Part shown: in pieces, positions 1 through 9,829 of the stretch | Layout: every line of letters begins with the position of its first letter | How positions within the stretch are numbered: position 1 is the stretch's first letter | Source: Tethya wilhelma | Taxonomy: Eukaryota > Porifera > Demospongiae > Tethyida > Tethyidae | Direction of reading: 5' to 3' | Length of the DNA stretch: 64,000 nt | NCBI GenBank assembly: GCA_964030475.1 | Contig: CAXIPT010000088.1 | Location: 1 to 64,000 of the forward strand | Notes under the pieces: generated by a model | Seen by the model: the letters and a program-made list of their open reading frames with translations, nothing else | Database searches by the model: none | What the model was told of the DNA's origin: nothing | Translations under genes and position numbers: made by a program

Positions 1-49
1 AAAAGTTGGTCATGTGACTGTTACATATTTGCTGAATCAGCAAAAAATT

Positions 50-350
50 AATAATTAATTAGGCGGAATGTTCCCCTATTGCTATGGTAACCATTTTTTG
101 TACAAATATTTTTTTCATCAATATATGCCTAAATCTTAATTGGGGTTCAGAAATACTGATCTGGATAAAAGATATGCAGCTTTTTCCATATAATGCACAC
201 CTGCCGTTCTCTCCTTCTCGGCTATATCTTATCAACAATACGATCAGCGATAACCCCAATCAAGATTATAGAGGTTCATGATAATAGTTATCTCCTGAAA
301 AAGTTTGGTTGCCATAGCAACCTTCTAAGGTTTCCGCCTAATTAATTATT
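50..350. repeat. MITE with 19-bp perfect terminal inverted repeats
   Basis: The two ends are exact reverse complements for 19 bp (50-68 and 332-350; the left end reads AATAATTAATTAGGCGGAA). Just inside, a second imperfect inverted pair carries GCTATGGTAACC against GGTTGCCATAGC. About 300 bp in total with no coding capacity, so a non-autonomous DNA transposon. Seen directly; the superfamily is not assigned. Confidence 0.75.
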
Positions 351-600
351 CATAGTTTAAGGTGTTTCTTTGACCGATCATTATTTACATGAATATTCAT
401 TATTTTGGAACAAGATTTTGGTAAAATGAAAACGAAAGGCCAAAAATTTGTTGTATAGCAAAGAAATTAGGAAACTTGTGAGCTATTTGATATTCTGTAG
501 ATCTGAATTTTAATTCAGGCAAAATTTCCGAGCAATCATTTTCAAGGTGACCCGGGCCTGTACGCAGAGTTAACCTAGCTAGCTGCTTTGATTTCATGCA
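351..600. other. No recognisable gene
   Basis: AT-rich sequence between the first MITE and the ELP2 fragment. I see no exon or repeat that I can support here. It would be intron or flank of the ELP2 fragment if that is part of a real gene. Confidence 0.4.
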
Positions 601-850
601 CACCTAGCTATATAAAGTGACTGAGTATATGCATTCGTACTTTTGTTGCATGGGGTCAGTGCTCTCATTCTCATCAGTTTGTTTCCATAGTGACCAATAC
701 CTGTCACGTGTCATGACAAGGAGGTAGAGCCCGGAGTGTGAGAAGCTCAGCTGTGTGACTGTGAGGTTGTGATGAGTGAGGGTGGTGCCCTGACTCCACT
801 GAGGTAGATGTGTCCCATATCCATATTGATGCATGTTCTGGCTTGGAAGC
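601..850 (-). pseudogene. ELP2: ELP2 (Elongator subunit 2) WD40 exon fragment, frameshifted
   Basis: ELP2 is the WD40-repeat scaffold of the Elongator complex, which modifies wobble uridines of tRNA. Read on the minus strand after an acceptor AG at 851-852, one frame gives EHASIWIWDTSTS, like the WD-repeat end of ELP2. A second frame gives LTVTQLSFSHSGLYLL, then TRDRYWSLWK, closely like the next ELP2 repeat with its RDRTWSLWK motif. The switch of frame falls near 781-800, so the exon carries a frameshift (or a sequencing error). No other ELP2 exon is visible, so it is either one exon of a gene running off the left edge or a stranded fragment. Identification is from the motif, by memory of the family. 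Confidence 0.7.
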
Positions 851-1004
851 CTGCACAAAAAAGTGGTGGAGAATTTGACATGAAGTAGTTTAATTAGCTA
901 TAATTTTACTAGAAGGCAATGTACAGAAACCAAACTTTGACTAAGTAAGCACATTTTAGACTATATCTCAGTCTAGAAAGGCATTAGCTGTAGTACCAAG
1001 CAAC

Positions 1005-1311
1005 ATGCAACACCGGCAAATGATGAAAGAGTTAAAAAGAGAAATGAAAATTCAAAAAGCTTACTATGATCAGCAAGTGACACTCGAGAACTCTGCATGA
1101 GCTACGGAATCAGATGATGCATCACTGGAACAGCTACTGGACTTCTTGCCATGAGAACAGAAAGAGAAAATACAGAGTTAAAGGTTTCAAACTATTTATT
1201 TAAACAAGAACAAGTAGAAAATGAGAGAGCGGCACTCCCAATCATTAAAACTATTCGCAATTTTAAGTCACACCGGGGGCCGAATCTTTGGAAGATATTG
1301 AAAGCTGTATA
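1005..1311 (+). other. Possible coiled-coil coding relic
   Basis: An ATG at 1005 opens a 31-codon stretch rich in K, E and Q (starts MQHRQMMKELKREMKIQKAY) that stops at 1098-1100. Further on, another frame reads RTERENTELKVSNYLFKQEQ and ends at about 1311. The composition suggests a broken coiled-coil segment. I cannot name a family; it may be chance. Confidence 0.25.
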
Positions 1312-1440
1312 ATATTATAACTAAAACTGCTACAAATATAGCCAGCAGCTATATAATGTGGCTAGATAGGACATTTTTTTGCAGGCTGTTTATAAATAGA
1401 AATAATTAAGTAAGATAATTTGTACGCACATTACCAACAC

Positions 1441-1960
1441 GCTCAGGGCCATTAAGGCCTGGGTCAGTATATGGTTACTATATCAGTTAAGGCCAAGTTT
1501 TATGCAGAATTGGAATAACTTTCTAATACAATACTATCTTCACCATAAAAATGATAATGTATTAACTTTTATCCATCCTTAACTTTTTGAAAATTAATTA
1601 GTCACGTGACCTAATTAATATTCATAATAATAACGATTTAATTGAACGGAATAGAAGGAATGTTGCCATGGCACCCAAAATTTTATCTCTGTCATTAAAA
1701 TTTGGTTGCCATGGCAACACAACTCTTATTCCATTTAATTAACTATTAGTAAAATAGCGTGTAAATTTAAATGGCAATTAAATCTATGAATATTCATTTT
1801 GTGGTTTCATAACTTTGTCCAAATGTTAAGTATGGATTATATTTTTCACTTATGTTAAAACATTTACGCTGAAGTAATGTACTGTTAAAGAATTATTACC
1901 CAAACATCATAAGATTTTAATTAGTTGGACTGGTTGACCCAGGCCTTAATAGCATTGAGC
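1441..1960. repeat. Element bounded by a 26-bp imperfect inverted repeat, with a nested palindrome
   Basis: The left end (1441-1466) and right end (1935-1960) match as reverse complements at about 22 of 26 positions around ATTAAGGCCTGGGTCA. Inside, 1639-1740 is a separate small inverted-repeat unit (TGTTGCCATGGCA against TTGCCATGGCAACA), related in sequence to the MITE at 50-350. Non-coding. Seen in sequence; called non-autonomous transposon relics by inference. Confidence 0.55.
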
Positions 1961-2267
1961 AGTGAAATGTATTAAGTCAAAAATAAATTTAGCACGTACA
2001 CCAGCAACTACATGTAGTTTTAGCTATCTTTATAACCACGTACAATTGCTGCATGCATGCATGCATATATTGTTTTCTGCATCAATCTAATGCAACAGGT
2101 AAACTGCCCAACTGAATCAAAAACAGGACCAGTACTCAGGCTATGAATATACCTATTACTCAGTGAATAGCAATACTATTATATAGTACTCCCAGATGTA
2201 TTAAGAGCATTCCTTGTAACCTTTACTTATAACAATTTGTGCATGGTAAAATTTAACTTTTCAGAAA

Positions 2268-3029
2268 ATGGCAACAGTTAACTACAGTGGAGGTTACAAT
2301 TACAGCTTTGTGGATAAAATAAACTTGGAAAGGTTCACTTGTACCATTTGTACCGAAGTATTAAGAAATCCAAGATGTACAGGATGCTGTGGACAAGTAT
2401 TTTGTGGGTCTTGTCTCTACAACTGGTTCTCTCAAAGGGATGGTAGAAAGAGTTGCCCTCACTGCCGAGCCGAGGGAGAAGCATTTCAGCACTTTTCAGA
2501 CAAGAGACTCAAATGTGAGATTGAATCTCTCAGAATTCACTGCACCAACAAAGAGGAAGGATGTCAGTGGATAGGGGAGCTAGGGTCTTTGAAAGATCAT
2601 CTTGAGTCAGCTAATGGTTGTGATCATGTTGAAGTGGAATGTCAAAGGAAATGTGGAGAAAAAATTAAAAGAAAGTGTTTGTCTGATCATCTTAAAAGCA
2701 GATGCTCTTTGCGACTATACAATTGTAAGCATTGTGGGTTCAGAGACACATCTGGCCATGGAGGGAAGGCAGACTTGAAATGCTGTGGAAAAGAGAAAGC
2801 TGAATGCCCAAATGGATGTAGGTTAAAAAACTGGACATGGATAAAAAAACATTTGAAAGAGGATATGAAAGATCATCATAGCCAAACTGTATGTGGGTGT
2901 GCATGTGTGTGTGTACTACTTATATGGTGTTTGCTTAGTTATGCAAAAATTTCAGTGTTGTATTTTTTTATATACTTTTTATGCTTGATTTTTATACTGG
3001 CTCTCTGTGGAATTAATTTCAGTTTATAA
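2268..3029 (+). CDS. RING and TRAF-type zinc-finger protein (TRAF-like E3 ligase)
   Basis: Starts at ATG 2268 and encodes MATVNYSGGYNYSF followed by a RING finger at residues about 25-66 (C25-x2-C28, C40/C41, C46-x2-C49, C63-x2-C66). TRAF-type zinc fingers follow at about 85-200, with repeated C/H spacing such as HLKSRCSLR and CPNGCRLKN. In metazoan TRAF and TRAF-like proteins this pairing acts as a ubiquitin ligase or adaptor in innate signalling. A good donor (GTATGT) at 2889, phase 0, could end a first exon after residue 207. If it is not used, the frame continues into a strongly hydrophobic tail (about 210-253) that resembles a membrane anchor but contains TG-repeat-derived residues. I favour splicing, but no matching TRAF or coiled-coil exon is seen downstream. 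Confidence 0.8.
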   Translation: MATVNYSGGYNYSFVDKINLERFTCTICTEVLRNPRCTGCCGQVFCGSCLYNWFSQRDGRKSCPHCRAEGEAFQHFSDKRLKCEIESLRIHCTNKEEGCQWIGELGSLKDHLESANGCDHVEVECQRKCGEKIKRKCLSDHLKSRCSLRLYNCKHCGFRDTSGHGGKADLKCCGKEKAECPNGCRLKNWTWIKKHLKEDMKDHHSQTVCGCACVCVLLIWCLLSYAKISVLYFFIYFLCLIFILALCGINFSL

Positions 3030-3046
3030 ACATTATGTTTTAGTGT

Positions 3047-4205
3047 GGACATCATACGTACGGTAGTACGTATAGTAGGAATGGGCCGACTGTCCCATAG
3101 ACACAATACAAAATGTTGGCCACCATAAAAATCTAGTCAAACAAAATTAAACCTTCAAAGTTGCTCAGAAGCTTTCAATGACAGATTACCAACTGCTTGC
3201 AAGGCCTAGAACTCACAAAAACTTTCCGCAGCACTCGTAGAGAGCGCTAGTGGGAAGCCACCATAGTGCCATTTTTGTTCATCTAACTTACGTACTTACT
3301 TACTTACTTCCTAACTGACTTACTTGAAAAGGATTTCCAGAGACCCAGAATGTGTTGAGCCAACTTTGACAGCACAAAGTAAGTTCTTTTAATGGGTACT
3401 ACATTCATTGATACTCGTTTTCATCATAAATAGGCCTAAACAAAAACTAGAAAGCTTTAAAACCTAGCCTATAAATTCATGTACTACAATGCAGCCATCT
3501 TTGCAGATAGAGTTCAAAGGTCATTCTCTATTCACGTGTTTTATGCGCATGCGCACTAGCTTCCAGCATAATGAAGTGCATGTAGCCATTACTCAACCTT
3601 TTTGTACAGACTAACCAGTCTCTGATAGTTTCCACACTGTAGTGTTAAAAAAGTGAATGAACAAGTAGTAAAAATTTTAAAAAATAAGTATTGTAGGAAT
3701 GGGCAGTGCGGTAAAAAGTATTGGAACAAGGCACCATCTCAAGTTCGGCACATGACTACTTCATTTTGGCTGCCAATCCAGTTTAGGTTGTATACCTGTC
3801 TGTTATAGTTTACTCCATTGATTAGCCAAGTGATCAGCTATAGTAGAAATTTGATCCAATCTAATAATACTGAATTATTATGATAATATGGTACTATACT
3901 GAATTGTACAGATCATCACAACAGGACACTTAAATCCATATGGGGGATCAAGAAAAAAAATGAAGTAGTCATGTGCCGAACTTGAGATGGTGCCTTGTTC
4001 CAATACTTTTTACCGCACTGCCCATTCCTACAATACTTATTTTTTAAAATTTTTACTACTTGTTCATTCACTTTTTTAACACTACAGTGTGGAAACTATC
4101 AGAGACTGGTTAGTCTGTACAAAAAGGTTGAGTAATGGCTACATGCACTTCATTATGCTGGAAGCTAGTGCGCATGCGCATAAAACACGTGAATAGAGAA
4201 TGACC
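3047..4205. repeat. H/I composite element with a 249-bp exact inverted repeat
   Basis: Begins with the family H head (TCATACGTACGGTAGTACGT, then TAGGAATGGGCCGACTGTCC). It ends in a foldback whose arms, 3519-3767 and 3957-4205, read as exact reverse complements over 249 bp by eye. The arms carry the family I core TAGGAATGGGCAGTGC and AAAAAGTATTGGAACAAGG. Related copies occur at 21.0-21.7, 41.5-41.9, 42.3-43.1, 49.5-51.5 and 56.4-57.4 kb. The right arm stops exactly at the N at 4206, so part of the structure could be an assembly artefact. Confidence 0.7.
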
Positions 4206-4206
4206 N

Positions 4207-4248
<42 letters not shown>
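4207..4248. repeat. (AC)n microsatellite beside an assembly N
   Basis: Uninterrupted AC dinucleotides immediately after the ambiguous base at 4206. Confidence 0.95.
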
Positions 4249-4250
<2 letters not shown>

Positions 4251-4945
4251 TCAATCACCCATTTAACACTATACATTGTGATCGACCACAAAACTATCTT
4301 ATAGAGAGTATTGTCTGAGGCCCTCCTGACATTTTATAGTTGCTATAGCTTTGCCATGATGTGCTTAGTGACCTGATCACACTCAGAATGAATGCATAGG
4401 TCCTCTTGTATACATTTAGCATGCGTGAAGTATTGCTTTAGCTTCCAGATCTTTGGTATAGTTGTGACCTTTTCTCTTGTAAGGCGAGGGTGAGAGCTTG
4501 ATGATACAAAACATGAAGGTATACCCTATAGTACATTTCTTCCTAGTTTCCTTGCTTTAATGTATATTTGTACAAATGGAGATATTCCACAAGTTAAGGT
4601 TGTATTCTAGAATGAGTTGTTTGTTGTGTTTGTACACGAGAGGTGGTGATTAAATTTGTGAGGTAGGACCCAAATTCACCATAGCTGGGCTGACATGTCT
4701 GTTACAAGTCTGCAATTCCTCACAATCAAGTATTATTTTAATAGTATAGCTGATCATCTTCACTAGCTTACAGCCCAGCAAATGCATGCCTACATGCACT
4801 GTCATGTCAGCCTCTGAAGCCAAGTCATTTAAATTTCTGCCTTGATTGTGCAATGGAATGTCTAGAATATTAATTGTTCCATTTGTTTGCCACATATGTA
4901 TCATTATCATTGCAGTAAACATTATACATTCTTTTGTGTGTTTAG

Positions 4946-7340
4946 CAATCAAGAAACAGAAACATGATGAGCATCTCAAGGCATGCAATCAAGCAATGCG
5001 AGACAATGGTTCTGCCGACCAACTCATTGTACAGGGAGTCCTGTTTGGATTCCCTCGCTCTGACAAAAGCTCTCTTAAAGACCGTCTATCTAGGAAGATA
5101 CGTACTATCAGGGGGAGCACTGGAGCAGCTGAAAAAGTGGCTCACGTTGAAATCACAATGTGTCAAGTGTCAGGACGAATATGGAAGGAACTGGACGATC
5201 CTAATTCAGAAACAGCTGCAGTTGTTGGCAAAATTAAACTTCCTCCTCCTCCTAGCTTACCGGCTACCCAACCAACTACAGCTAGTGACACTCCACCAAT
5301 TGGAAGGAAACCTGTACCAGAAGAAAAGCGTTCTTTTTTTGCTTCAATCATTCAAAAAATCTTCAATAAATCTCCTCAGCCTGTTGTAGTCGCTGATCCT
5401 GAAATACAAGACTCAGTTGAAGTGTCACAGTATGCCTGCTCTCTAGAGGTAATCAGTTCTTTTCTTCAAAGCTTTACTCCAGAGGAGTTGAGCAGCTATA
5501 TGGAGGAGACATGGACCCTCTACATGAGTGACACTGGAGGTCAACCAGAATTCCAAGAGCTCCTTCCCGTTCTAGTGTCTGGACCAGCTCTCTTCTTCCT
5601 GGTCTTGAGACTCGACAAAGACCTCTACCAAAGTTACACCATCGAATATCTCCATCCAGAGACTAGTGAGTGAGTTGTTCCTTTTGAAGCAAGTTATTCG
5701 ATGGCCGAAATGATCCTTCAGTCTCTTGCCAGTGTTGCCTCGACAAGGATGCAGAGCCAGTTTGTGGATGATCTCACTCCAAAGATTCTGTTTGTAGGAA
5801 CACACAAGGATCAGTTGAAATCACCACGAGAAGAGATACCTAAAATTGATGCAGAACTGCAACAAATTGTCAAGACTACTGAGGCATTTCGAGAAGGAAT
5901 GGTTGTTTTTGCTTCTGAATCTCAGCTCCTCCATGCTGTCGATAACACCAGTGATAATGATGGTGATTTTCAGAAGGTTCGAGCCACTGTTGAGAAGATT
6001 GCCCAGTCTCCTTTCTATCGCATTAGCACACCTTTCTCCTGGCTAATGCTAGGCATACTCCTGAGTTGAAGTGAGAAGAGAGTGATGAGTTATGAGGAAT
6101 GTCTGGAGATGGGAAGAGAGTGTGGAATCAAGTCACCTGCTGATTTGGATCATGCCCTCTGGTTCTTACATCACCGTGTCGGTACAATATGTCACTTCCA
6201 ATCAGTGCCCACCCTTCAAGATGTCATCATCAAGGACCCTCAGTACATCTTTGACAAAATTACCAAACTAATAGTAGACACTTTCACATTTGAAAAGGCC
6301 ACAACATTTAGCCATGCCATTGAAGACTTTCAAAAGAGAGGAATTTTTCCACTTTCCGCTTTTCAAAACATCTCCACTAGAAATGCTCTTCTCACCAGTT
6401 CAAAGTTCATTGCTCTCCTTGAACACCTTCATATCGCGGCTCCTCTCTATGACGGTAGTGCTGTCACTAAATATTTCCTCCCGTGTGCTCTGACCCATGC
6501 TGACTTACCTCCAGACTTAGAGGAAGGTACACAGGTCCCTCCCTTGCTTGTCACCTTCAACAGCGGCTACTGCCCAAGAGGAGTGTTTGGCTCACTCGTG
6601 GTACGTCTGATGTCAGAGGTCAAAAGTCAATTTACCTGAGAGTTGGAGCAAGACAAGATCTATCGCAACCAGGTCCAAATGGCAGTCAGTCCTTACGACT
6701 CCTTTCGCTTTCGTCTCCAATCACAGTACATTCGAATCGATCTTGTGTTTTCATCTCCTGTTAGACAAGGATTAACTCTTGGTCAAGTGTGTTGTCATGT
6801 CCGTCACTGTGTCCACGAGAGCATTGGCAAAGTCATTGAAGCTCTCAACTACTCTGTGAATGCATCTCCCATATTTGGATTTCAGGTTCAAACAACTGAA
6901 GGTGTTATTCGTCCTGCAACGATAAAGTTTCACGATGGTTTACCAGTCAACATGAAGGACTCAGTGACAGGAGAAAGAGTGGCTCTTCCAGATGGACACC
7001 AGTTCTGGTTTGATGAGGTATATATAATAATTATTATAGGTGCGACTTATCGCAATAGTCCATCTAATAATAATAGTATTTATGTCCCTTTTTGTTTTTT
7101 CATTTGTTTATGCAGAGTTATGATCTTTACACTGGTAGAGAGCACTCTAAAAAAACAGGAGACCATGATAGCATGGGTCCGGGTTCAGACAATTCAATTT
7201 CAGGTATGCCTGTATGGAATAAGTTTATCTTCGCCTACAAATCAATTCAAAGCTATATACAATTTGATAATGTTTTTTTACAGAGTCAGTATTATCATCC
7301 TCTCAACCTGTTACTGCAGGATTAACTCTACCATCATCAG
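4946..7340 (+). pseudogene. Roc-COR-like GTPase relic with three in-frame TGA codons
   Basis: One long frame (frame 1) runs from an acceptor at 4944-4945 to a donor at 7018 and is broken only by TGA at 5671, 6067 and 6637. Before the first stop lies a P-loop-like GFPRSDKSS in which the expected glycine before K is D (GAC at 5062-5064). A proline-rich linker follows, then the switch motif DTGGQPEFQELLP typical of Roc/COR-type GTPases. After the first stop comes the G4-like FVGTHKDQL, and then a COR-like region (SYEECLEMGRECGI, DPQYIFDKITKLIVDTF, QFWFDE). Two further small exons fit in phase, 7116-7203 (phase 0 in, 1 out) and 7284-7340. The gene is then cut by the MULE at 7411. In metazoans such proteins couple a GTPase module to dimerisation and to death or kinase domains. 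Loss of the P-loop glycine plus three stops argues for a pseudogene. Recoding is an unlikely alternative. Confidence 0.75.
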
Positions 7341-7410
7341 GTGGGAGTCATGCACTCTCTATTGTTGTTCTCAACTATGTACATATATTGAGGGTTGCTA
7401 TAATAATACG

Positions 7411-9223
7411 CAGTGGCTATTCGTCCGGTGCCGGAAGTGATCAACAGAGGCTATTCGTCCGGTAGATCACGTGAGAAACAGTACTGGCGCACGTGGCTGG
7501 CAAGAAAATGAGTAGATGCTAGTAAGTTCTCTTCGTTTGAAGACTTGGAAAAAGAAGTAGAAGCTTATCAAAGTAAGAATTTTATCCAGTTTTACCGGAG
7601 GGACACTAGGACTATTGATGCTGCATTGAGAAGGGCTCCAAAAAGAACATTCAACCCCAACATTCGATATTCAGAGTACTTATGTATTCATGGCGGTAAA
7701 AAGTTTAAATCAGAATCGAAGGGAAAGAGACCAAAGCAACAGTAAGTATATTCAGTCATTGTTGTGTACTATTTTGCCAACTATTAATAGTGTTTTACAC
7801 TTTTAGTACCTTCCGGAAAGATTGCCTTGCTGAAATTAGACTAGCTACGTGCATCTGAAGACGGAGAATGCCTTGTTGTGAGAAGTATGACTGATGAACA
7901 TAACCACGAGCTAAGTAAGGTATGTAATGGATGTGTCGTAACTGTGCTAACTAAAATGAGCATCTTTTTGCTATATAGGTGACATTCAGCCATTTACCGC
8001 AGCAAAGACGCCTTCATGGAGTTCAAAGGGAAGAAGCAAAGACTATGCTAGAGCTAAAAAACTCTTGCAAAATCATGTGAGCAAAGCTTCTGGCCAAGTT
8101 GTTCTCCTAAAAGATCTTCATAATATTGCTGGGTCCTGTAAAGACAAAGGGTCATTGTGTCCATTAGAAGACGCCATATAGAAGAACTCAAGAAAGTTCA
8201 AGGTAAATATACACATCTTCATGACATTGTATGTATCCAGAGACCTATAAGTTAAACTTTACTTCACCTTACCTTCATAGCCTTTATTTTTCTTGAAAAT
8301 GTGGTACTGGGTGTGGCCTATACCTTTGAAATAGTTAATGAATTGTCATTCTAATTTATTAGCCTTCACTTTACATTACTTGGGGACTGACAACAATGAC
8401 GTGTACTAGTAGGTGTACTGCATCAGTTGTTAGTGAGACAATATCGTTTGTTTCTATTGTGTTTTATAGGGTCTATTGTGGAAATTCTAGCAACAGAGGA
8501 GAATGTTCTCAATGGCATATTTTACCAAGATGAACAAATGCATCAAATGTACGATCGATTCCTGAAATGGTTTTTGTTGATACCACATATAAGTTAAATG
8601 ACTTGCGCGTGCCTTTATACTTGTTTCTTGTCGAGGATGGAAACGGTGAGAGTGAAGTAGTGGCTTTATGGGTGATACTAACTGAAGATGAATCTATACG
8701 TCAATGGCTGAAATCTTCAAGAAGCACAATCCTCAATGGCCAAATACAATTACAATATTGGCTGACAAGGATTTTGTCGAAAGATGCACTTAAGGCTGTG
8801 TTGGTTTAAAGTCTGCATCAAAAAGGAAACAGTAGTTCTGTAGATTTTGTTGTATGGTTGATAGTGAATAGAGTTTTTTTTACTGATGTGTACATGCAAT
8901 CTGTTAAATTTCCACTTCTTGTTAGCTATTCATATTTACAGTTTATAATTTTAATGCTACATGCATATGTATTGAGTATAAAGATTAATTTTTATAGTGT
9001 ACAGAGCTGTACTACGTACTTGTCTACTCGGTTATGTATAATTTTATTCAAAACAGTGAGTTTACCTCGAGGCCTGACTCTGAACTCGTACTCAGTCATA
9101 CTTAGCCTCGTTCCCAGGCCCGCAGTCGTACCCTGACCCGCGCTCGTAGTAAGCTTACTTCACGTGATCTACCGGACGAATAGCCTCTGTTGATCGCTTC
9201 CGGCACCGGACGAATAGCCACTG
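7411..9223 (+). mobile_element. MULE-type DNA transposon with 64-bp terminal inverted repeats
   Basis: Left terminus 7411-7474 and right terminus 9160-9223 are reverse complements over 64 bp with one mismatch. Each terminus contains the motif GGCTATTCGTCCGGT twice, 35 bp apart. The enclosed 1.7 kb encodes a broken MULE/ZSWIM-like transposase. I see no clean 8-10 bp target duplication (left flank TAATAATACG, right flank CATATTACTA). The element sits in an intron, or just after the last surviving exon, of the Roc-COR relic. Confidence 0.85.
7508..8809 (+). pseudogene. MULE (ZSWIM3-like) transposase, fragmented
   Basis: The open frame at 7545-7745 reads FEDLEKEVEAYQSKNFIQFY and FNPNIRYSEYLCIHGGKKFK, an N-terminal FAR1/FLYWCH-like region. 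A further piece near 7860-7915 gives TDEHNHELSK. At about 8467-8809 the frame EENVLNGIFYQDEQM, then VFVDTTYKLNDLRVPLYLFL and VEDGNGESEVVALW, matches the DDE core of MULE transposases of the ZSWIM1/3 type: the first catalytic aspartate lies in FVDTTY, followed by ADKDF in another frame. Several frameshifts and stops separate the pieces, and the C-terminal SWIM finger is missing. Not functional as it stands. Confidence 0.8.
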
Positions 9224-9772
9224 CATATTACTAATTTCAATTTCCCGTGCTATCACAGTTATCTGGCGTTTGGCCACGAACAGTTTTGTACATTGATAGT
9301 ACAAAGATAGTAGTATACTATAGTAGTTTCATCTTGGTTTGGATTGTTTGTAAGTGTGTGTCAAAGTCAAGTGTCCGAGGAATGTCACAACCGTCCGACG
9401 TTTGACCGTTTCGGACGCTTCCGATTTCTTGATCTCAGCGCTCGTAAGTTTGAATATAAAACCTGCCTATTTTGTACATCAACAGTGTAGTAACAGGGCT
9501 ATGTACTGATATAATTTTTTTAATCTCAGTTGTTTTGCTTTTGCTGCTACGGGGGTCCGAAGTTGTGACTGTCCGAAGATTGACCGCTTACTCTAATTGC
9601 GTAGCGCGTGGGCATGCAAATGCGCAAACTTACGTAGTTTTGTATCCTGCCCACGTTCAATTTTCACCTGTCTAACACACGTCTATGCTTTATACAGGCT
9701 CACGTGAGATTAGGGACCAGGCTCCCTCTTTCCTTACGTGTAAGGTAGGCGGGGAGCCTGGGAACGAGGCTA
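9103..9772. repeat. Short inverted pair TAGCCTCGTTCCCAGGC (possible transposon ends)
   Basis: TAGCCTCGTTCCCAGGC at 9103 is mirrored by GCCTGGGAACGAGGCTA ending at 9772. The same type of terminus bounds the well-defined element at 16012-16703. The left copy lies inside the MULE, so the two would be nested or chance-paired ends. No target duplication is seen. Between the MULE and 9830 there is no gene; 9361-9640 contains repeated GTCCGA-rich sequence. Confidence 0.4.
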
Positions 9773-9829
9773 TGAATAAAGTGCCTCCCTATAGTAATTG
9801 CGCGGGTTTTCGGCGGGCAGAAACCTAAC

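Noticed and set aside
2889..4945. Single fused gene: RING-TRAF exon spliced to the Roc-COR exon
   Set aside because: The donor at 2889 is phase 0, but the acceptor before 4946 needs phase 1. Direct splicing would throw the Roc frame out, and no connecting exon was found.
4650..4988. 112-codon minus frame opposite the Roc-COR exon
   Set aside because: It overlaps the intron/exon border antisense to a recognised domain, has no domain of its own and is best seen as a shadow.
5666..5689. Mini-intron removing the TGA at 5671
   Set aside because: The only available GT...AG pair would give a 24-bp intron, too short to be spliced. An in-frame stop is the simpler reading.
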